Below, piece by piece: positions 32,101 to 45,231 of a DNA stretch of 48,377 nucleotides. The stretch comes from Pelargonium nanum (taxonomy: Eukaryota; Streptophyta; Magnoliopsida; Geraniales; Geraniaceae). Each line of letters begins with the position of its first letter. Position 1 is the first letter of the stretch. Location of the stretch: assembly GCA_036897485.1 (NCBI GenBank), contig JAYMTF010000160.1, positions 1-48,377 of the forward strand. Direction: 5' to 3'. The translations under genes were made by a program, and so were the position numbers. The notes beneath the pieces were generated by a model. The model did no database searches. It was not told where the DNA came from and saw only the letters and a program-made list of their open reading frames with translations.

Positions 32101-35100
32101 AATAATTTTTTTTCTCGTGGAAGATGTTTTTGGAGGGGGGTGTTTCTGTTGAGGAAGATGTTTTCCCCGAAGCAAATGGAGCCTTATTGTATAGATAATT
32201 CTGGATTATATAGCTGTATGCCTTGGCCTAGTATAAGAGCTATATGACAGTTGGAACTATAAGCACCATAAGACTACTTATTATTATGATATTCTGTATC
32301 AGGGTTTCCTGTTTGCCAGCTTACCATTTTATTTCAGATTAAAGAATTTTCAGTTATGATTCTTTAGATGCTGTGACAAAGGAAAAGGCTCAAGGGTATC
32401 TTTTCCGGTCAGTGCTGAAGTGCATACCATATCTGATAGAAGAAGTTGGCCGAAGTGATAAAATCACTGAAATAATACCTCAACATGGCATAAGTATTGA
32501 TCCTGGAGTCCGTGAGGAAGCGGTGCAGGTACTGAACCGGATTGTAAGATATATCCCCCACCGTCGATTCGCAGTAATGAGAGGGATGGCCAACTTTATC
32601 CTCCGTCTTCCTGATGAGTTCCCTCTTCTCATTCAAACATCTCTAGGACGCTTGTTGGAACTCATGCGTTTTTGGAGAGCTTGTCTGATTGATGACAGAC
32701 TAGCACAGGACACTGAAAATACAAAGCAGTTAGGATTGGGAAATGAAAAACTTAAAAAGCCTTCTTTCCACCAGACTGGAGACTTGATCGAGTTCCGTGC
32801 ATCGGAGATTGATGCCGTTGGTCTTATTTTTCTTAGTTCTGTGGATAGCCAGATTAGGCATACGGCACTGGAGTTATTGCGTTGTGTTCGTGCTTTAAGG
32901 AATGATATACGAGACCTTATGATGCATGATCAATCAGTTTGTAGCTTCAAACATGAAGCTGAACCAATATTCATAATTGATGTCTTGGAAGAACATGGGG
33001 TACACACTGTATACTTCCTCTTGTTTAATTGATGATTTGATATTCATGTGTGTGTGTGTGCCAATATTTTTTAGAGAGGTGCAATCATTTGAGTGAATTT
33101 TTTATTTATCAGTTTTATGTTTGAAAATTTGAATTCTGTAGGATGACATTGTTCAAAGCTGCTATAATGATTCTGGCCGTCCATTTGATTTGAGAAGAGA
33201 ATCTGATGCAATTCCTCCTGATGTGACACTTCAATCTATAATATTTGACAGCCCTGATAAGAACAGGTGGGCTCGGTGTCTGAGTGAGCTTGTCAGATAT
33301 GCTGCTGAGCTTTGCCCAAGTTCTGTTCAAGATGCTAAGTAAGCAAAGTTTCTTTCATATGTATTCACATCAAATGAGCTTATACACTGATCAACAATAT
33401 TATCAACAGCTTTGTTTATGTGAGTTCAATCCCAGTAAATTTTTGAATAAATATTTTAAGGTGATTATTAAGCATCTAGTTGAGGTAACTTAATCGTCAA
33501 TTGAGTATTTTTACATGTATATCTGTGCTCTCCATGAAATCTATTGTGAAAACTGGTGTATGATTGGTTTCTATGTGATGATTCTTATAGTCAATTTAGA
33601 ATGGAAGTGAAGTTTCTGCAAAAAATATTCATTGATTATAATTCTAAATGATTGCATTGCTTAACTTTTAGTTTTTATTGGCAGGTTAGAGGTTGTGCAA
33701 CGTCTGATTCATATAACACCTGTTGAATTAGGTGGAAAGGCTCATCAGTCACAGGATACAGACAACAAATTGGATCAGTGGCTCATGTATGCTATGTTTG
33801 TATGTTCATGTCCATTCGATAATAGACAAGCTGGCGGTGTTGCTGCAACCAAAGATCTTTATCATCTTATTTTCCCCTCTTTGAAATCTGGATCTGAAGC
33901 ACATATAGTAAGTGAATGCTGAAAAAGAAATCTCTGAAGTGTAGTAAATCAGTAATTAATCATACTGATTTAAGGAGCCTACATTTACTATATGGATAGG
34001 AGATAAGCTAGTTTTGATCTTATAATTGAGATTGGTTAGATTAGATACTTACAGAATTCAAATTGTTTTTCTTTCTATGCATATACTTAGCTCAATGAGG
34101 TGGAAATCATTTTTGAGGAGAATAACTAAAAGCCTACAGGCATGCCTAATAATTTTTCTTGGCAATTAGCTAGTCCCATAATAAACTGTTATTTGATCTC
34201 ATTCTATTCAAAACCAAAATGGCGAAAAATTGAGGATAAAAAACCCATGTCTCATGATGGATGGATTTGATTTTCATATAATTCGATATCCTATAATTTT
34301 TTGTGTTCAGGAAAATCATCATATCAATCTTCTGAAAAAGTTAAAATTTGTTTAGGAAGTCCCATCGTCAGCGTGTAGTGTGTACTAGTGGATTGCAATT
34401 AGTCCACATTCCGTTGTCTACCTTTTGAATTATGGTTTATTGTTTTTCCTTACGTGCGTGCACACACACACACACAAATAAATAAATAAATAAATATATA
34501 TATTTATTCTTTTATCCGAGAAACTACTGGATATGTTGCTAAATATATTTTTTTTTATAGCATGCAGCAACAATGGCTCTTGGCCACTCACATTTGGAAG
34601 CATGCGAAATCATGTTCAGTGAGCTTGCATCTTTTATTGATGAAGTTTCTTTGGAAACAGAGGGGAAACCGAAATGGAAGGTATAGTCTATGATTAAATG
34701 GTTGAAATGTTCATTTCTGTTCTTGTTCTTTTCTTTTTCCTTGCAATTAACACAAGACATAGAATTTGCTTACTTGGTTCGGTGATCTATTTAATAATTG
34801 ACCAGTAACGCTTTTGTCCTGGTAGTGAATATATATGTACTGTATTTGAGAATGAGTTACTACACCAAAATATTGTAGTCCATTGTTGCCCATCCCAGAT
34901 GTTCATTAAGCATGATCCATGATATAAGAAAAAATTTGATTCTAGAATTATAGGTTCTTGCAGTATTGCACCTGAGATCTTAATTTTGAATGAGGAATGT
35001 GAGTGCAAGCTAATTGATCATTCAGTCATTTGGCTATGTTTGTGTATCCCACATCAAAACAATGTGAAGTTTGTCACTTGATATACTAGTTTGGCCCACC

Positions 35101-38100
35101 ACTTATCAGCATAAACTTTTGGGTTGGGGTGAAGTTTAACAGGGTAGATAAGGGAAAATAATGTCATAGCACATAGCAGAAATGTCGGGGCAATTAGTGC
35201 TGACAACAGCTAATATTCTTGCATAAACTAAATGTAGGAGCCATTGACTTCCCTGGTTTGAAATCAATTTATCACTTGTGAGATTTTCTTTAGTAGAAAT
35301 TTAACATCCATTTTACTGGTCATATGTTCACTGTGTCGAGCAAGACATTCCCTATCAGTAAGAATATTCTACTTCTTGCTTTGGATTTTTGTGAAAAGCA
35401 CTGACATGATGTCTCTCCCTAATGTATAGAGTCAAAAAGCTCGACGTGAGGAACTGCGTACCCACATTGCAAATATATATCGTACTGTTGCTGAGAATAT
35501 TTGGCCAGGGATGTTAGGTCGTAAGCCAGTTTTCCGTCTTCATTATCTGAAATTCATTGAAGAAACAACCAGGCAGATCTTAACAGCCGCAGCTGAGAGC
35601 TTTCAAGAAACCCAACCTCTCCGATATGCACTTGCCTGTGTTCTAAGATCGCTAGCCCCTGAATTTGTTGAGTCAAAATCAGAGAAATTTGATCTCAGAA
35701 CTAGAAAGCGATTGTTTGACCTTCTTCTCACTTGGTGTGATGACACTAGTACTTGGGTTCAGGATGGTGTCAGTGATTACCGACGCGAAGTTGAACGTTA
35801 CAAATCATCTCAGCATAGTCGGTCAAAAGATTCTGTGGACAAATTTTCATTTGATAAAGAATTGAGTGAACAAATTGAGGCCATCCATTGGGCCTCAATG
35901 AGTGCTATGGCTTCGCTCTTATATGGACCATGTTTTGATGATAATGCAAGAAAAATGAGTGGCCGGTTAATATCTTGGATCAATAGTTTGTTCATTGAAC
36001 CTACACCTAGAGCTCCATTTGGTTACTCGCCAGCTGATCCAAGAACTCCCTCTTATTCCAAATTCACGGGTGAAAGTGGGCGTGGAGGAGCTGGTCGTGA
36101 TAGGCATAAGGGCAGCCATCTCCGTGTTTCCTTGGCAAAGTTAGCTTTAAAAAATCTTCTTCTTACAAATTTGGACTTATTTCCTGCTTGCATTGATCAG
36201 GTAATACTACTTTTCTTTAATGATGTATATATGAAGCTGAAAGTGATAGAAGTTCATGGGTAAAATGCATGTTAAAAAAAAAGGCTTGTATGAACTGATA
36301 GCCAGATGTTTCCAGCACACAAGATCATTTTCAATGCTTCAATTCTATATGTCAACCATTTTCTGGTCTTTGTAAATTTCATGTTTTTCACCAAGTTTTG
36401 TTTGGGTTTGTGTACCTAAGATCTTTGAGTGTAACCTTCAAGGGTGAAGCTACTTTGTGAAAGGTGGGTGCAATTACCTCGCACTGAGTGAAGAAAATCT
36501 CGGTTTTATTTATAGTTTTAATAGTTCAGAAGATTTTTTCTTCTTCTTTGAAAGCGCCCCCACTGAAATGAAAGGTTTGGTGGAATATACACACACAATG
36601 TATAAAATAGGGCCAAATATATGATTCTAAGACTAATTAGATTTAAACTACAAAAACATACATAAATGGGGTTGTATATTTAATTTTACGATTTTCGGGT
36701 GAATAGAGTATTTATAAACTAGAAAATTGTATAATTATTGTAATTTGTAGGCTTATTAGTTTTTTAGTAATTGAGCAAAACTAAATTAGATGAAGTGTCT
36801 CAAGATCCTTACTCTACCATTTACTCACAACTCTTCATTAACTCAATATTATGCTTGCCTTTTTGCTGAAAAATTTCAGCTCCATATTTGCTACGAGTGG
36901 TTTCATTTCCTTCTGACTAATAAACTTTGCATTTCTTGTTTAGTGCTACTACTCAGATGCTGCTATTGCTGATGGTTACTTCAGTGTGCTAGCTGAGGTC
37001 TACATGCGGGAAGAGATACCAAAATGTGAAATCCAAAGACTTTTAAGTTTGATCCTGTACAAAGTGGTAGACCCATCAAGACAAATCCGTGATGATGCCC
37101 TTCAGATGCTTGAGACACTATCTGTTCGTGAGTGGGCTGAAGATGGCATTGAGGGATCAGGAAGCTACAGAGCTGCTGTAGTTGGTAATCTCCCCGATTC
37201 CTACCAACAATTCCAATACAAGCTTTCATGCAAACTTGCCAAAGACCACCCTGAGTTGAGCCAGCTACTCTGTGAAGAGATTATGCAGAGGCAACTTGAT
37301 GCTGTCGACATAATTGCACAACATCAGGTCTTAACATGCATGGCTCCATGGATTGAAAACCTAAATTTCTGGAAACTCAAGGATTCAGGTTGGAGTGAGA
37401 GATTGTTAAAAAGTCTTTACTATGTCACGTGGCGGCATGGGGACCAGTTTCCTGATGAAATTGAGAAACTTTGGAGTACAATTGCTAGCAAGCCCCGGAA
37501 TATCAGTCCAGTTCTGGATTTCTTGATCACAAAGGGAATTGAAGATTGTGATTCAAATGCATCTGCTGAAATAAGTGGTGCATTTGCTACTTACTTTTCT
37601 GTTGCAAAACGGGTAAGTTTATATTTAGCACGGATATGTCCACAGCGTACAATTGATCACTTAGTTTACCAACTGGCCCAGCGAATGCTGGAGGATAGCA
37701 TTGAACCAATTGGGCTAAGTAAGATTGATATGGTTGGAAATTTTATCCTAGAATTCTCCCAAGGGCCTGCTGCAACTCAAATTGCATCTGTTGTGGACAG
37801 CCAGCCACACATGTCACCATTACTTGTTCGGGGTTCCCTTGATGGCCCTCTAAGAAATACTAGTGGGAGCCTGAGCTGGAGAACAGCGGGTGTGACTGGC
37901 CGGAGTGTCTCAGGTCCACTTAGTCCAATGCCCCCTGAGATGAACATTGTTCCTGTAAATGCAGGCAGGTCAGGTCAGCTTCTTCCAGGATTGGTAAACA
38001 AGTCAGGGCCTTTAATGGGGGTTCGAAGTTCAACAGGAAGTCTTAGAAGCCGCCATGTTTCTCGGGACAGTGGAGACTACCTCATTGACACTCCAAACTC

Positions 38101-40012
38101 TGGTGAAGATGGATTGCTTTCTGGGGTTGGCCCACTTGGTGTTAGTGCAAAAGATCTTCATTCAGCCTTGCAGGGGCATCAGCAGCATTCCCTCACTCAT
38201 GCAGATATAGCATTAATACTACTTGCAGAAATTGCATATGAAAATGATGAAGATTTTCGCGAGCACTTGCCTCTGCTTTTTCATGTCACATTTGTTTCCA
38301 TGGATAGTTCAGAAGATATTGTGCTAGAGCACTGCCAGCATTTGCTTGTTAATCTGTTGTACTCGCTTGCAGGCCGGCACTTGGAGCTTTATGAGGTGGA
38401 AAACAATGATGGAGAAAACAAGCAGCAGGTTGTGAGCCTGATCAAATATGTTCAGTCAAAGCGAGGAAGCATGATGTGGGAGAATGAGGACCCCACAGTT
38501 GTGAGAACTGAACTTCCAAGTGCAGCACTTCTGTCTGCCCTGGTTCAAAGCATGGTGGATGCTATCTTCTTCCAAGGAGATCTCCGTGAAACTTGGGGAG
38601 TTGAGGCTCTCAAATGGGCTATGGAGTGCACATCAAGACATCTTGCTTGTCGCTCTCACCAGATTTACCGTGCATTGCGGCCTAGTGTTAATAGTGATAC
38701 GTGTGTATTACTCCTCCGGTGCCTTCATAGATGCCTCGGAAATCCAGTACCTCCAGTTTTGGGATTCATTATGGAAATTCTGTTGACATTACAAGTCATG
38801 GTGGAGAATATGGAGCCAGAAAAGGTTATACTCTACCCCCAGCTCTTCTGGGGGTGTGTAGCCATGATGCATACAGACTTTGTTCACGTTTACTGCCAGG
38901 TGCTAGAGCTCTTCTCACGAGTGATTGACCGTTTATCATTCCGCGACAGGACAACAGAAAATGTACTTCTTTCAAGCATGCCCCGGGATGAGCTTGATAC
39001 CAGTGGTGACATTGGGGACTTTCAACGAGTGGACTCTGTCTCTAGGGGATATGAGCAACTTCCCTCCACTGGGACTCTACCAACATTTGAAGGGGTGCAA
39101 CCTCTTGTGCTCAAAGGACTCATGTCAACTGTTAGTCATGGCGTCTCTATTGAGGTCCTCTCCCGTATCACGGTGCATTCATGCGACTCTATTTTTGGGG
39201 ATGCAGAGACAAGACTTCTGATGCACATCACTGGCTTACTTCCGTGGCTGTGCTTGCAGCTCAGCAAGGATCCAGTGATGGGGCCTGCTTCTCCACTCCA
39301 ACAACAGTACCAAAAAGCTTGCTCAGTTGCTGCCAACATCACAATATGGTGTAGAGCAAAGTCATTAGATGAACTAGCCACCGTGTTTATGTCATACTCC
39401 AGAGGTGAGATCAAAAGCATTGAGAATCTCCTAGCATGTGTCTCGCCATTGTTGTGCAATGAGTGGTTCCCAAAGCACTCAGCTCTGGCTTTTGGGCACT
39501 TGCTTCGGCTACTGGAGAAAGGGCCTGTTGAGTATCAGCGCGTGATACTGCTCATGCTCAAGGCAATGCTTCAGCACACTCCCATGGATGCTGCCCAAAG
39601 CCCGCATATGTATGCAATTGTGTCCCAGCTGGTGGAGAGCACTTTATGCTGGGAGGCATTGAGTGTGTTGGAAGCCCTTTTGCAGAGCTGTAGTTCATTG
39701 ACAGGTTCCCACCCACACGAGCCTGGGTCATTTGAGAACGGGTTTGGCGGGACTGATGATAAAATGCTTGCTCCATATACCTCATTCAAAGCTCGAAGTG
39801 GTCCCCTACAGTATGCTATGGGGCCAGGATTTGGGGCCATTTCAGGCACGACCACTCAGGCTTTCTCAACTGAACCAGGGACGTCTCCCAGAGAGGTGGC
39901 TTTGCAGAACACACGCGTGATCCTAGGGCGAGTGCTGGATGGTTGCGCTCTGGGACGGAGAAGGGATTACAGAAGGCTGGTTCCTTTCGTGACCAATATT
40001 GGGAACCCATGA
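26101..40012 (+). CDS. FRY/MOR2-like cell morphogenesis protein (giant ARM-repeat scaffold)
   Basis: Seventeen exons: 26101-26196, 26891-27009, 27465-27510, 27936-28008, 28082-28139, 29018-29113, 29373-29490, 29569-29835, 30906-31007, 31179-31536, 31659-31772, 32368-32999, 33142-33338, 33685-33907, 34561-34680, 35430-36200 and 36944-40012. They add up to 2152 aa with consistent phase. Furry/Tao3/Mor2 proteins are alpha-helical HEAT/ARM scaffolds that support NDR-family kinases in polar growth and morphogenesis. In plants the direct role is less well known. The N-terminal domain starts [20 protein letters not shown], contains the [18 protein letters not shown] and [13 protein letters not shown] blocks, and leads to the conserved FRAWRACL-like region (FWRACLIDD). 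The C-terminal block includes [31 protein letters not shown] and [14 protein letters not shown] Ser-rich linker (about residues 1385-1520, with [19 protein letters not shown]) separates the two halves and is a likely phosphorylation region. The last exon alone encodes 1022 residues. A short leader intron may precede the ATG (donor CCAG|GTAAGC at 25986). Confidence 0.96.
28977..29010. repeat. (AAT)n microsatellite before exon 6 of the FRY-like gene
   Basis: An imperfect AAT/AGT trinucleotide run ends 7 bases before the exon 6 acceptor, where it replaces most of the usual pyrimidine tract. Confidence 0.8.
34460..34505. repeat. Compound microsatellite (CA)n(AAAT)n(TA)n in FRY-like intron 14
   Basis: Three adjoining short tandem repeats of different unit, wholly intronic. 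Confidence 0.85.
35037..35141 (+). mobile_element. Degenerate short LTR in FRY-like intron 15
   Basis: TGTATCCCACATCAAAACAA, then CACTTATCAGCATAAACTTT and TGGGTTGGGGTGAAGTTTAAC, parallel the LTR at 19478-19594 in order and spacing. The following GGGTAGATAAG may be a decayed primer-binding site. It is about 105 bp, without internal coding. Confidence 0.55.
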
Positions 40013-41088
40013 CATGAGCCGCATGGAGGCGTGGTGGTTATTAGAATGTTAAAATACTGACTTTGTAAGTAAATAGTCGATGTAGTTATTAGATTGTTAT
40101 GTAGATTCATCATCTCAAGCCAAGTTTAGGTGTAGATGGCTAATCCATTTTTGTTGTAACAATTCATTGTTGGCTTCTTCTCCATTTCCCTTATTTTCTT
40201 CATATTTCCATATATCAAACATTTGTGGGCTGATTGAATCAGAACACGAAGAACCACTTAGTCTGTGTGCACATGACCTTGTCTTGAAGAAATGAAAATT
40301 TAGGAGTGGAACAACTAATTTTAGAGCAACCATGTCTTGTCTGTCTTAGCATCCACAGGTTCCTGACGCAGATAGAGAGAGCAACATAGCTATTTTAATA
40401 CTCCTATAGTACAACCAAGAATTTTGCTTCTATATCCCAACAGGCACCAACAATTTTTCACCTTCTCAAGTTGAAACTTGTTGCACAATGCAAATTATCA
40501 CCAATCAATCCTCGGGAAGAATTCTCTTTTCTGTTTAACAACCTGCACACTCTGGAAATGGCTGAGCCAGAGGTAAGGTCCAGATGCTGAAAGAGCACCG
40601 CACGTATAAGTTATCAATAATATTCTCATAATTATTATTTTTCATATAACAAATGCACTAGATACATGAAAAAAATATTGAACACCAACACAAGAAATCA
40701 TCATAAAAAGAGGAGGGAAATAAGGAAGAAAGCTTGACAGCAGCAATCTATTATACATATTTGCCTTTGTTTTGGGTTCAGTCCAACATATATATATATA
40801 GATACAACACTAGTCTACAATCCATACAGGCATTAATGAATCTGTGCAAGGCAAGGGCTCAAACTCAAGGCCAGCCTCAACATCATAGCCTTAATTTGGC
40901 TATGCAATGCAATGACAATGCCTATTTATACAAAAAGCAGGCAGTGTTTATCTCATCTTTATTAAAAGTCTTCACACCTAGATTTCCTAAGCTCACTGAC
41001 TGGCTACAAATGAATATGTCTGGCTATTTGTGCCTCTTCCTAATAAACACTCACCCATTCCGCCACTGCATGCCAGTAATGCGATCCA
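40013..41088. other. Convergent 3' flanks of the FRY-like and AVT6-like genes
   Basis: About 1.1 kb holding the 3' UTRs of two converging genes. A short TA run lies at about 40788-40800. The 125-codon open frame at 40734-41111 shows no domain and overlaps the AVT6 3' end, so I do not call a gene. Confidence 0.4.
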
Positions 41089-43969
41089 TCATTCACGAGA
41101 GGTCTTTTTGAATAATGCATAGGCATCACTGTATATGGCCACCATGTTCGCAAACACAGCAAGGACAATCATGAAAACACTTAAGATCTTATCTTTCTTC
41201 GTAGCTATGCCATATCGATCCCTGAACACCAAGACAAATGATTGAAGAATTTAGACACAGTAATTCAATAACAATTAAAAGTTATTCTCGAGTATATCTA
41301 TATATAAACATAAAAACCACAAAGAACATCAACAATATGAAGCTAAGGAGTAGAGTAGAGTGCTTATATCTGATCAGCTAATTGCTTTGTACTGTGTAAC
41401 AATCATCTACCATAACCAACTGCTCAATAGAGGTACGGGGATGAAAATTATGTTTTTCTTAACTTTAGCCTAATCCTATAAGCTTCCTTCTACTTCATCA
41501 GTTAATAGATACAAAGTAATCTTTAACCTCTCAACTACAACTACTATTCTTTTCCCCAACCTTTCCATTATCATTCGTGGTGTTAATATAATCATTCATA
41601 CAATCATACATCTGTGAATTTCGATACCCATTTAAAATAAGAAAATGATAATTGGTAACTGAACTAGTGCAGTGACAAAAGGTAAGAAAAAAACTGACCT
41701 AAGAGTAACTGAAGCTGGAAATATGAACCCGAGGCAAACTGCAGCGGTGGCTCCAGTGAACTGGAAAGCATCCCAGATGCTGGGTATAAAATTTGCTCCG
41801 ATGAAAATAACAGCAATGAGCCCACTGGTCATCAGCGCAAACCTCAAGTTGTCTTGAACCAAAAGCTTTGCTCTGGGAAACAGGAGGCCATCCAAGTTGA
41901 GCCGTAATGGATAGAAGACAACAGGGAAGACAAGCATCAGGTGAGCAGCGTAACTAACACGAACAGCGTCATTGAGCAAGGAACTATAAGGAATACCAAG
42001 GTTGGTATCGAAGTTGGCAAGCACGTCATCAAGAGTTCCATCACCAAATAGGAGGACCCCAAAAATACTTGTCATGACATAAACGGACGAACATAGAGCA
42101 ATTGAGGTTCGTACAACACCTTTTATTTGTGTAGAGTCTTCAAGCTCATTGTCTATGCTATGAACTGCGAAGAGTGCTTAATTAAGTCAGCCATGTCATC
42201 GTTACTTCAGCAGTTCCAATTAAAAATATGCAATTTTTTTTTTGATAAACAGCCATCACGGTGTTCAAAACAAATGCATAAGGGATTACTTATTTATTTA
42301 ATTTGTAATTAAAAGAAAAAAAAGATACGGACATGTACGAGCAATTGGCTTAGCATACCATTGTAGTGACACACAAATGCAGTGACAAGAACGGGGACAA
42401 CAGTGAAGAGTTTCCAGAATGATGCCAAATCAGTGATATCAGGTAGCATTCTGGGCATTGCAACTCCTCCACTTATCAACTTGATAACTGAAATTCCCAC
42501 CATAATAACAAGAAATGCGACTGCCAGAGCAACTGACAGAGCTGATGTGAAACTCAACGAATCTGCAACATAAAAAATACATAATCAATCTTCACATCAA
42601 AGAGGGAAAGAAGAAACTCTAAATAATTATGAAATTAATTACAAATTCCTACTAATCAACTCAATAAAATTCAGAGTTAAATATAAAGGCCAAGATAAAT
42701 TAGAAAAGGAGTTGGGAATAATAGATACTGGCTGAGAATGTCAAAGATGTGATGATTTGATTTATTTCCTTAAATTAGTTTTATAATTACTGTCATGAGT
42801 TAATTGTTGCCAGTGATCCAAAGAAAGAAATAAATCAAGATATAATTAGTTGTAAAATTCAGCTCTGGCTGCTGTTAATACCAGAGATAATGGTGGGCAG
42901 ATCTGTTAAATTTCAATAATTATATTTATCCGATGTGGGACTTGTTTCACCCACTTCAACAAGATCCATGGCAAAACTGCCATTTTGGAAACATCTTGTC
43001 ATTTTAAAGCAGATGAATCGGCACCAATATATCTTATTTTTTAAATATTTAAACCAAATCCGTGTATTCGACACATATTTGGAACGAATCGTGTCCAAGG
43101 CTGTGCTTCATAGTTGGAAATACAAATCCACTATATTACAAGCATCTAAGAGCAATCTAACTAATGTACAACTAGTTTTGTATAATTGTGATTCATCAAT
43201 AAGATAATGCACTTTGCTTGAGATAAGACTATAAAGCCTATTTCAAATTCAGGCGAGTAGCCGAGTACCAAGTACTAACCAATTCGCTTAAAGCATGCCA
43301 GTGGGGAAAATACAGTAAGTGTCGTGACAACCAGAACCATGGTACGCCCATTCCACCAGTGCACTCCAAACCACTTTTCGAGGACACCTGCATGGTGTAT
43401 TCCAGTTGTTGATGTTCCAGAAAGCACATCACCTACACAAATACGATACACAATCATAACAGAGTTAGATCTTGATATGCAAGATTACTATGTATGATTA
43501 ATTAACAACTTAAGCGGTAAACTTTACTAATTGAAGCCATACCAATAATAATCATGTAGACAATGAGTACACCAATATTGTTGATCAAGACACTTATCTG
43601 CAACAATATTTTCCCATTCTTTCCAAAGGCATCTCCCATTAGACCTCCATAGGAATTTATCTTTCCTGCTCGGCTAAACCTAAGCATCATCTCAATTGAA
43701 GACTCTGCCAAGAATGCCATAAAGATAATCATGGCAATCCCGAGGCCAAGGCCCAACTCCTTCATGGTAGCTGGTAAGGCCATGATCCCAGCACCAACAA
43801 TTGTGGTTGATAAGTTGAACACTGCCCCGGTAAAGGAAGCTCCATCAAACTCATTACACACAACTTCATCTTCTTGCCTTTTAGGCAACAAAGGAGTATT
43901 ATCATCAACAACCCGTTTGGTTCGTTTCGACTTTTTCTCATTTTGTGGTGCAAGATTTCCAATCGTCAT
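41089..43969 (-). CDS. AVT6-type amino acid transporter (AAAP/SLC38-like)
   Basis: Five exons on the minus strand: 43969-43543, 43432-43280, 42562-42359, 42164-41699 and 41221-41089, 460 aa, the family length. A basic, soluble N-terminus (about 1-43) precedes about eleven transmembrane helices. Family landmarks: FDGASFTGAVFNLSTTIVGAGIMALP (helix 1), LINNIGVLIVYMIIIGD, HHAGVLEKWFG with WWNGR, ACFKRIDSLSFTSALSVALA, SGGVAMPRMLPD, CHYNVHSIDNELE, LLFGDGTLDDVLANFD and IWDAFQFTGATAAVCLGF. AVT proteins move neutral and acidic amino acids across the tonoplast, and the AVT6 group is reported to export them from the vacuole. The ATG at 43969 matches the family start MTIG. The leader upstream is spliced (a donor ATTG|GTATGT-like site near 44445), with transcription starting probably near 44700. 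Confidence 0.94.
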
Positions 43970-45231
43970 CTTCTACGGTCTAATTCTCCCACCAATGATT
44001 ATGAGATATCTACAGAGAATCTCAACCTACACAAAAAACTTGAAATTAGATTCCCCTAACCCAAGTTCTTATTGTAGATCAAACTTTAAATCCTAATTAC
44101 TGGTCAATTTCAAGTTTCAACTTATTGATTCGAAAAACAAAAAAGTTCTTTCAAAAGTAGCAAAAAGATTACCCTTTACAAGTACCCAACTTAGGCAGCT
44201 ATCAAAAGAAACAAACCATATGGTTCAAAACTCAGAAACACAAGCAGGATAGGTATCATTCAAATTCCACTGGTTCCTCAACAAAACAAAACTTTGAGAA
44301 ATGACTTCGAATACTTAACAATCAAAAGATGTGATTTTCAGACAGATACAAGAAAGACAAATAAAACCCAACATCAAAATCCTAAATTAAAAGACAAAAA
44401 CCCAATCCTCCAATTCTTATCCAGTACAGTCAGTACATACCAATGAGCAAGCCAGAAAATTGCAGACCCAGAAACAAAGGAATCAAAATCTGAGACAAAC
44501 CCAACAACCAGAAAGCAGGAATTGTGGATTGTACAGAAATCGGTGTGTTGGCGTTTTGATCTAAGGTACACGCAATGATGAATGTATTGTGAGCAATTCA
44601 GATAAATCTTAAAAGAGCTACCTTTTTTGGTCTGTTGCTGACCTGTAGATATAGAGGCACAAACAATGACAGCCACTGGCGTCTTAATCAATATCTCCGG
44701 GAAAAGGAGAGAGCAAGAGATGATATAAATCAAATTATAAACCCAAATTGAATTTTTAAGTTACTTCTGGGGCAAATTTCAAAGCAATTGCCCCAGATGC
44801 TGACAAATTTTTATTTGTCAAATTTCAACATACGTTATTAGTTAATTAATTACATGGCTTGTTTATCATGTGAAATCTATGATAAGGTCAGCTGTTATTG
44901 AAATTCAAAATTTGTACCAGCTTCTTTTGCTCTTATTAGTCTTATAAATATAAAAATAACATAATTAGAAAATAACAAATGTAGTGTTACTTTCTAAAAA
45001 TACAAATGTGTGCTTGAACTTTTTTTAGCTCTACTTTTTCAACTCAAATTATTTATTGAAAATTCAAAACGTTTAAACCGTTTGGTACAACTGCTTTGAT
45101 GATTTAGTGCTTAAACTCTATGTGTATGTCATTTTTTTTCCTTTTCAAAATGGGTGATTATTGATTTTCAAACAAAACAATAAATGAAACTTGTGGTGGG
45201 AACTAAACCAGATAAAATTAAAATAAAATGT
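43970..45231. other. AVT6-like 5' leader and promoter, plus AT-rich spacer
   Basis: The part to about 44740 carries the spliced 5' leader of the minus-strand transporter gene. From 44760 on the sequence is AT-rich spacer without coding frames, up to the inverted-repeat element. Confidence 0.4.

Noticed and set aside
38520-39221. Overlapping alternate frames in the last FRY-like exon
   Set aside because: They are shadows of the 1022-residue frame, without motifs of their own.
40734-41111. 125-codon open frame between FRY-like and AVT6-like genes
   Set aside because: It covers the antisense of the AVT6 3' end and low-complexity DNA, with no homology seen.
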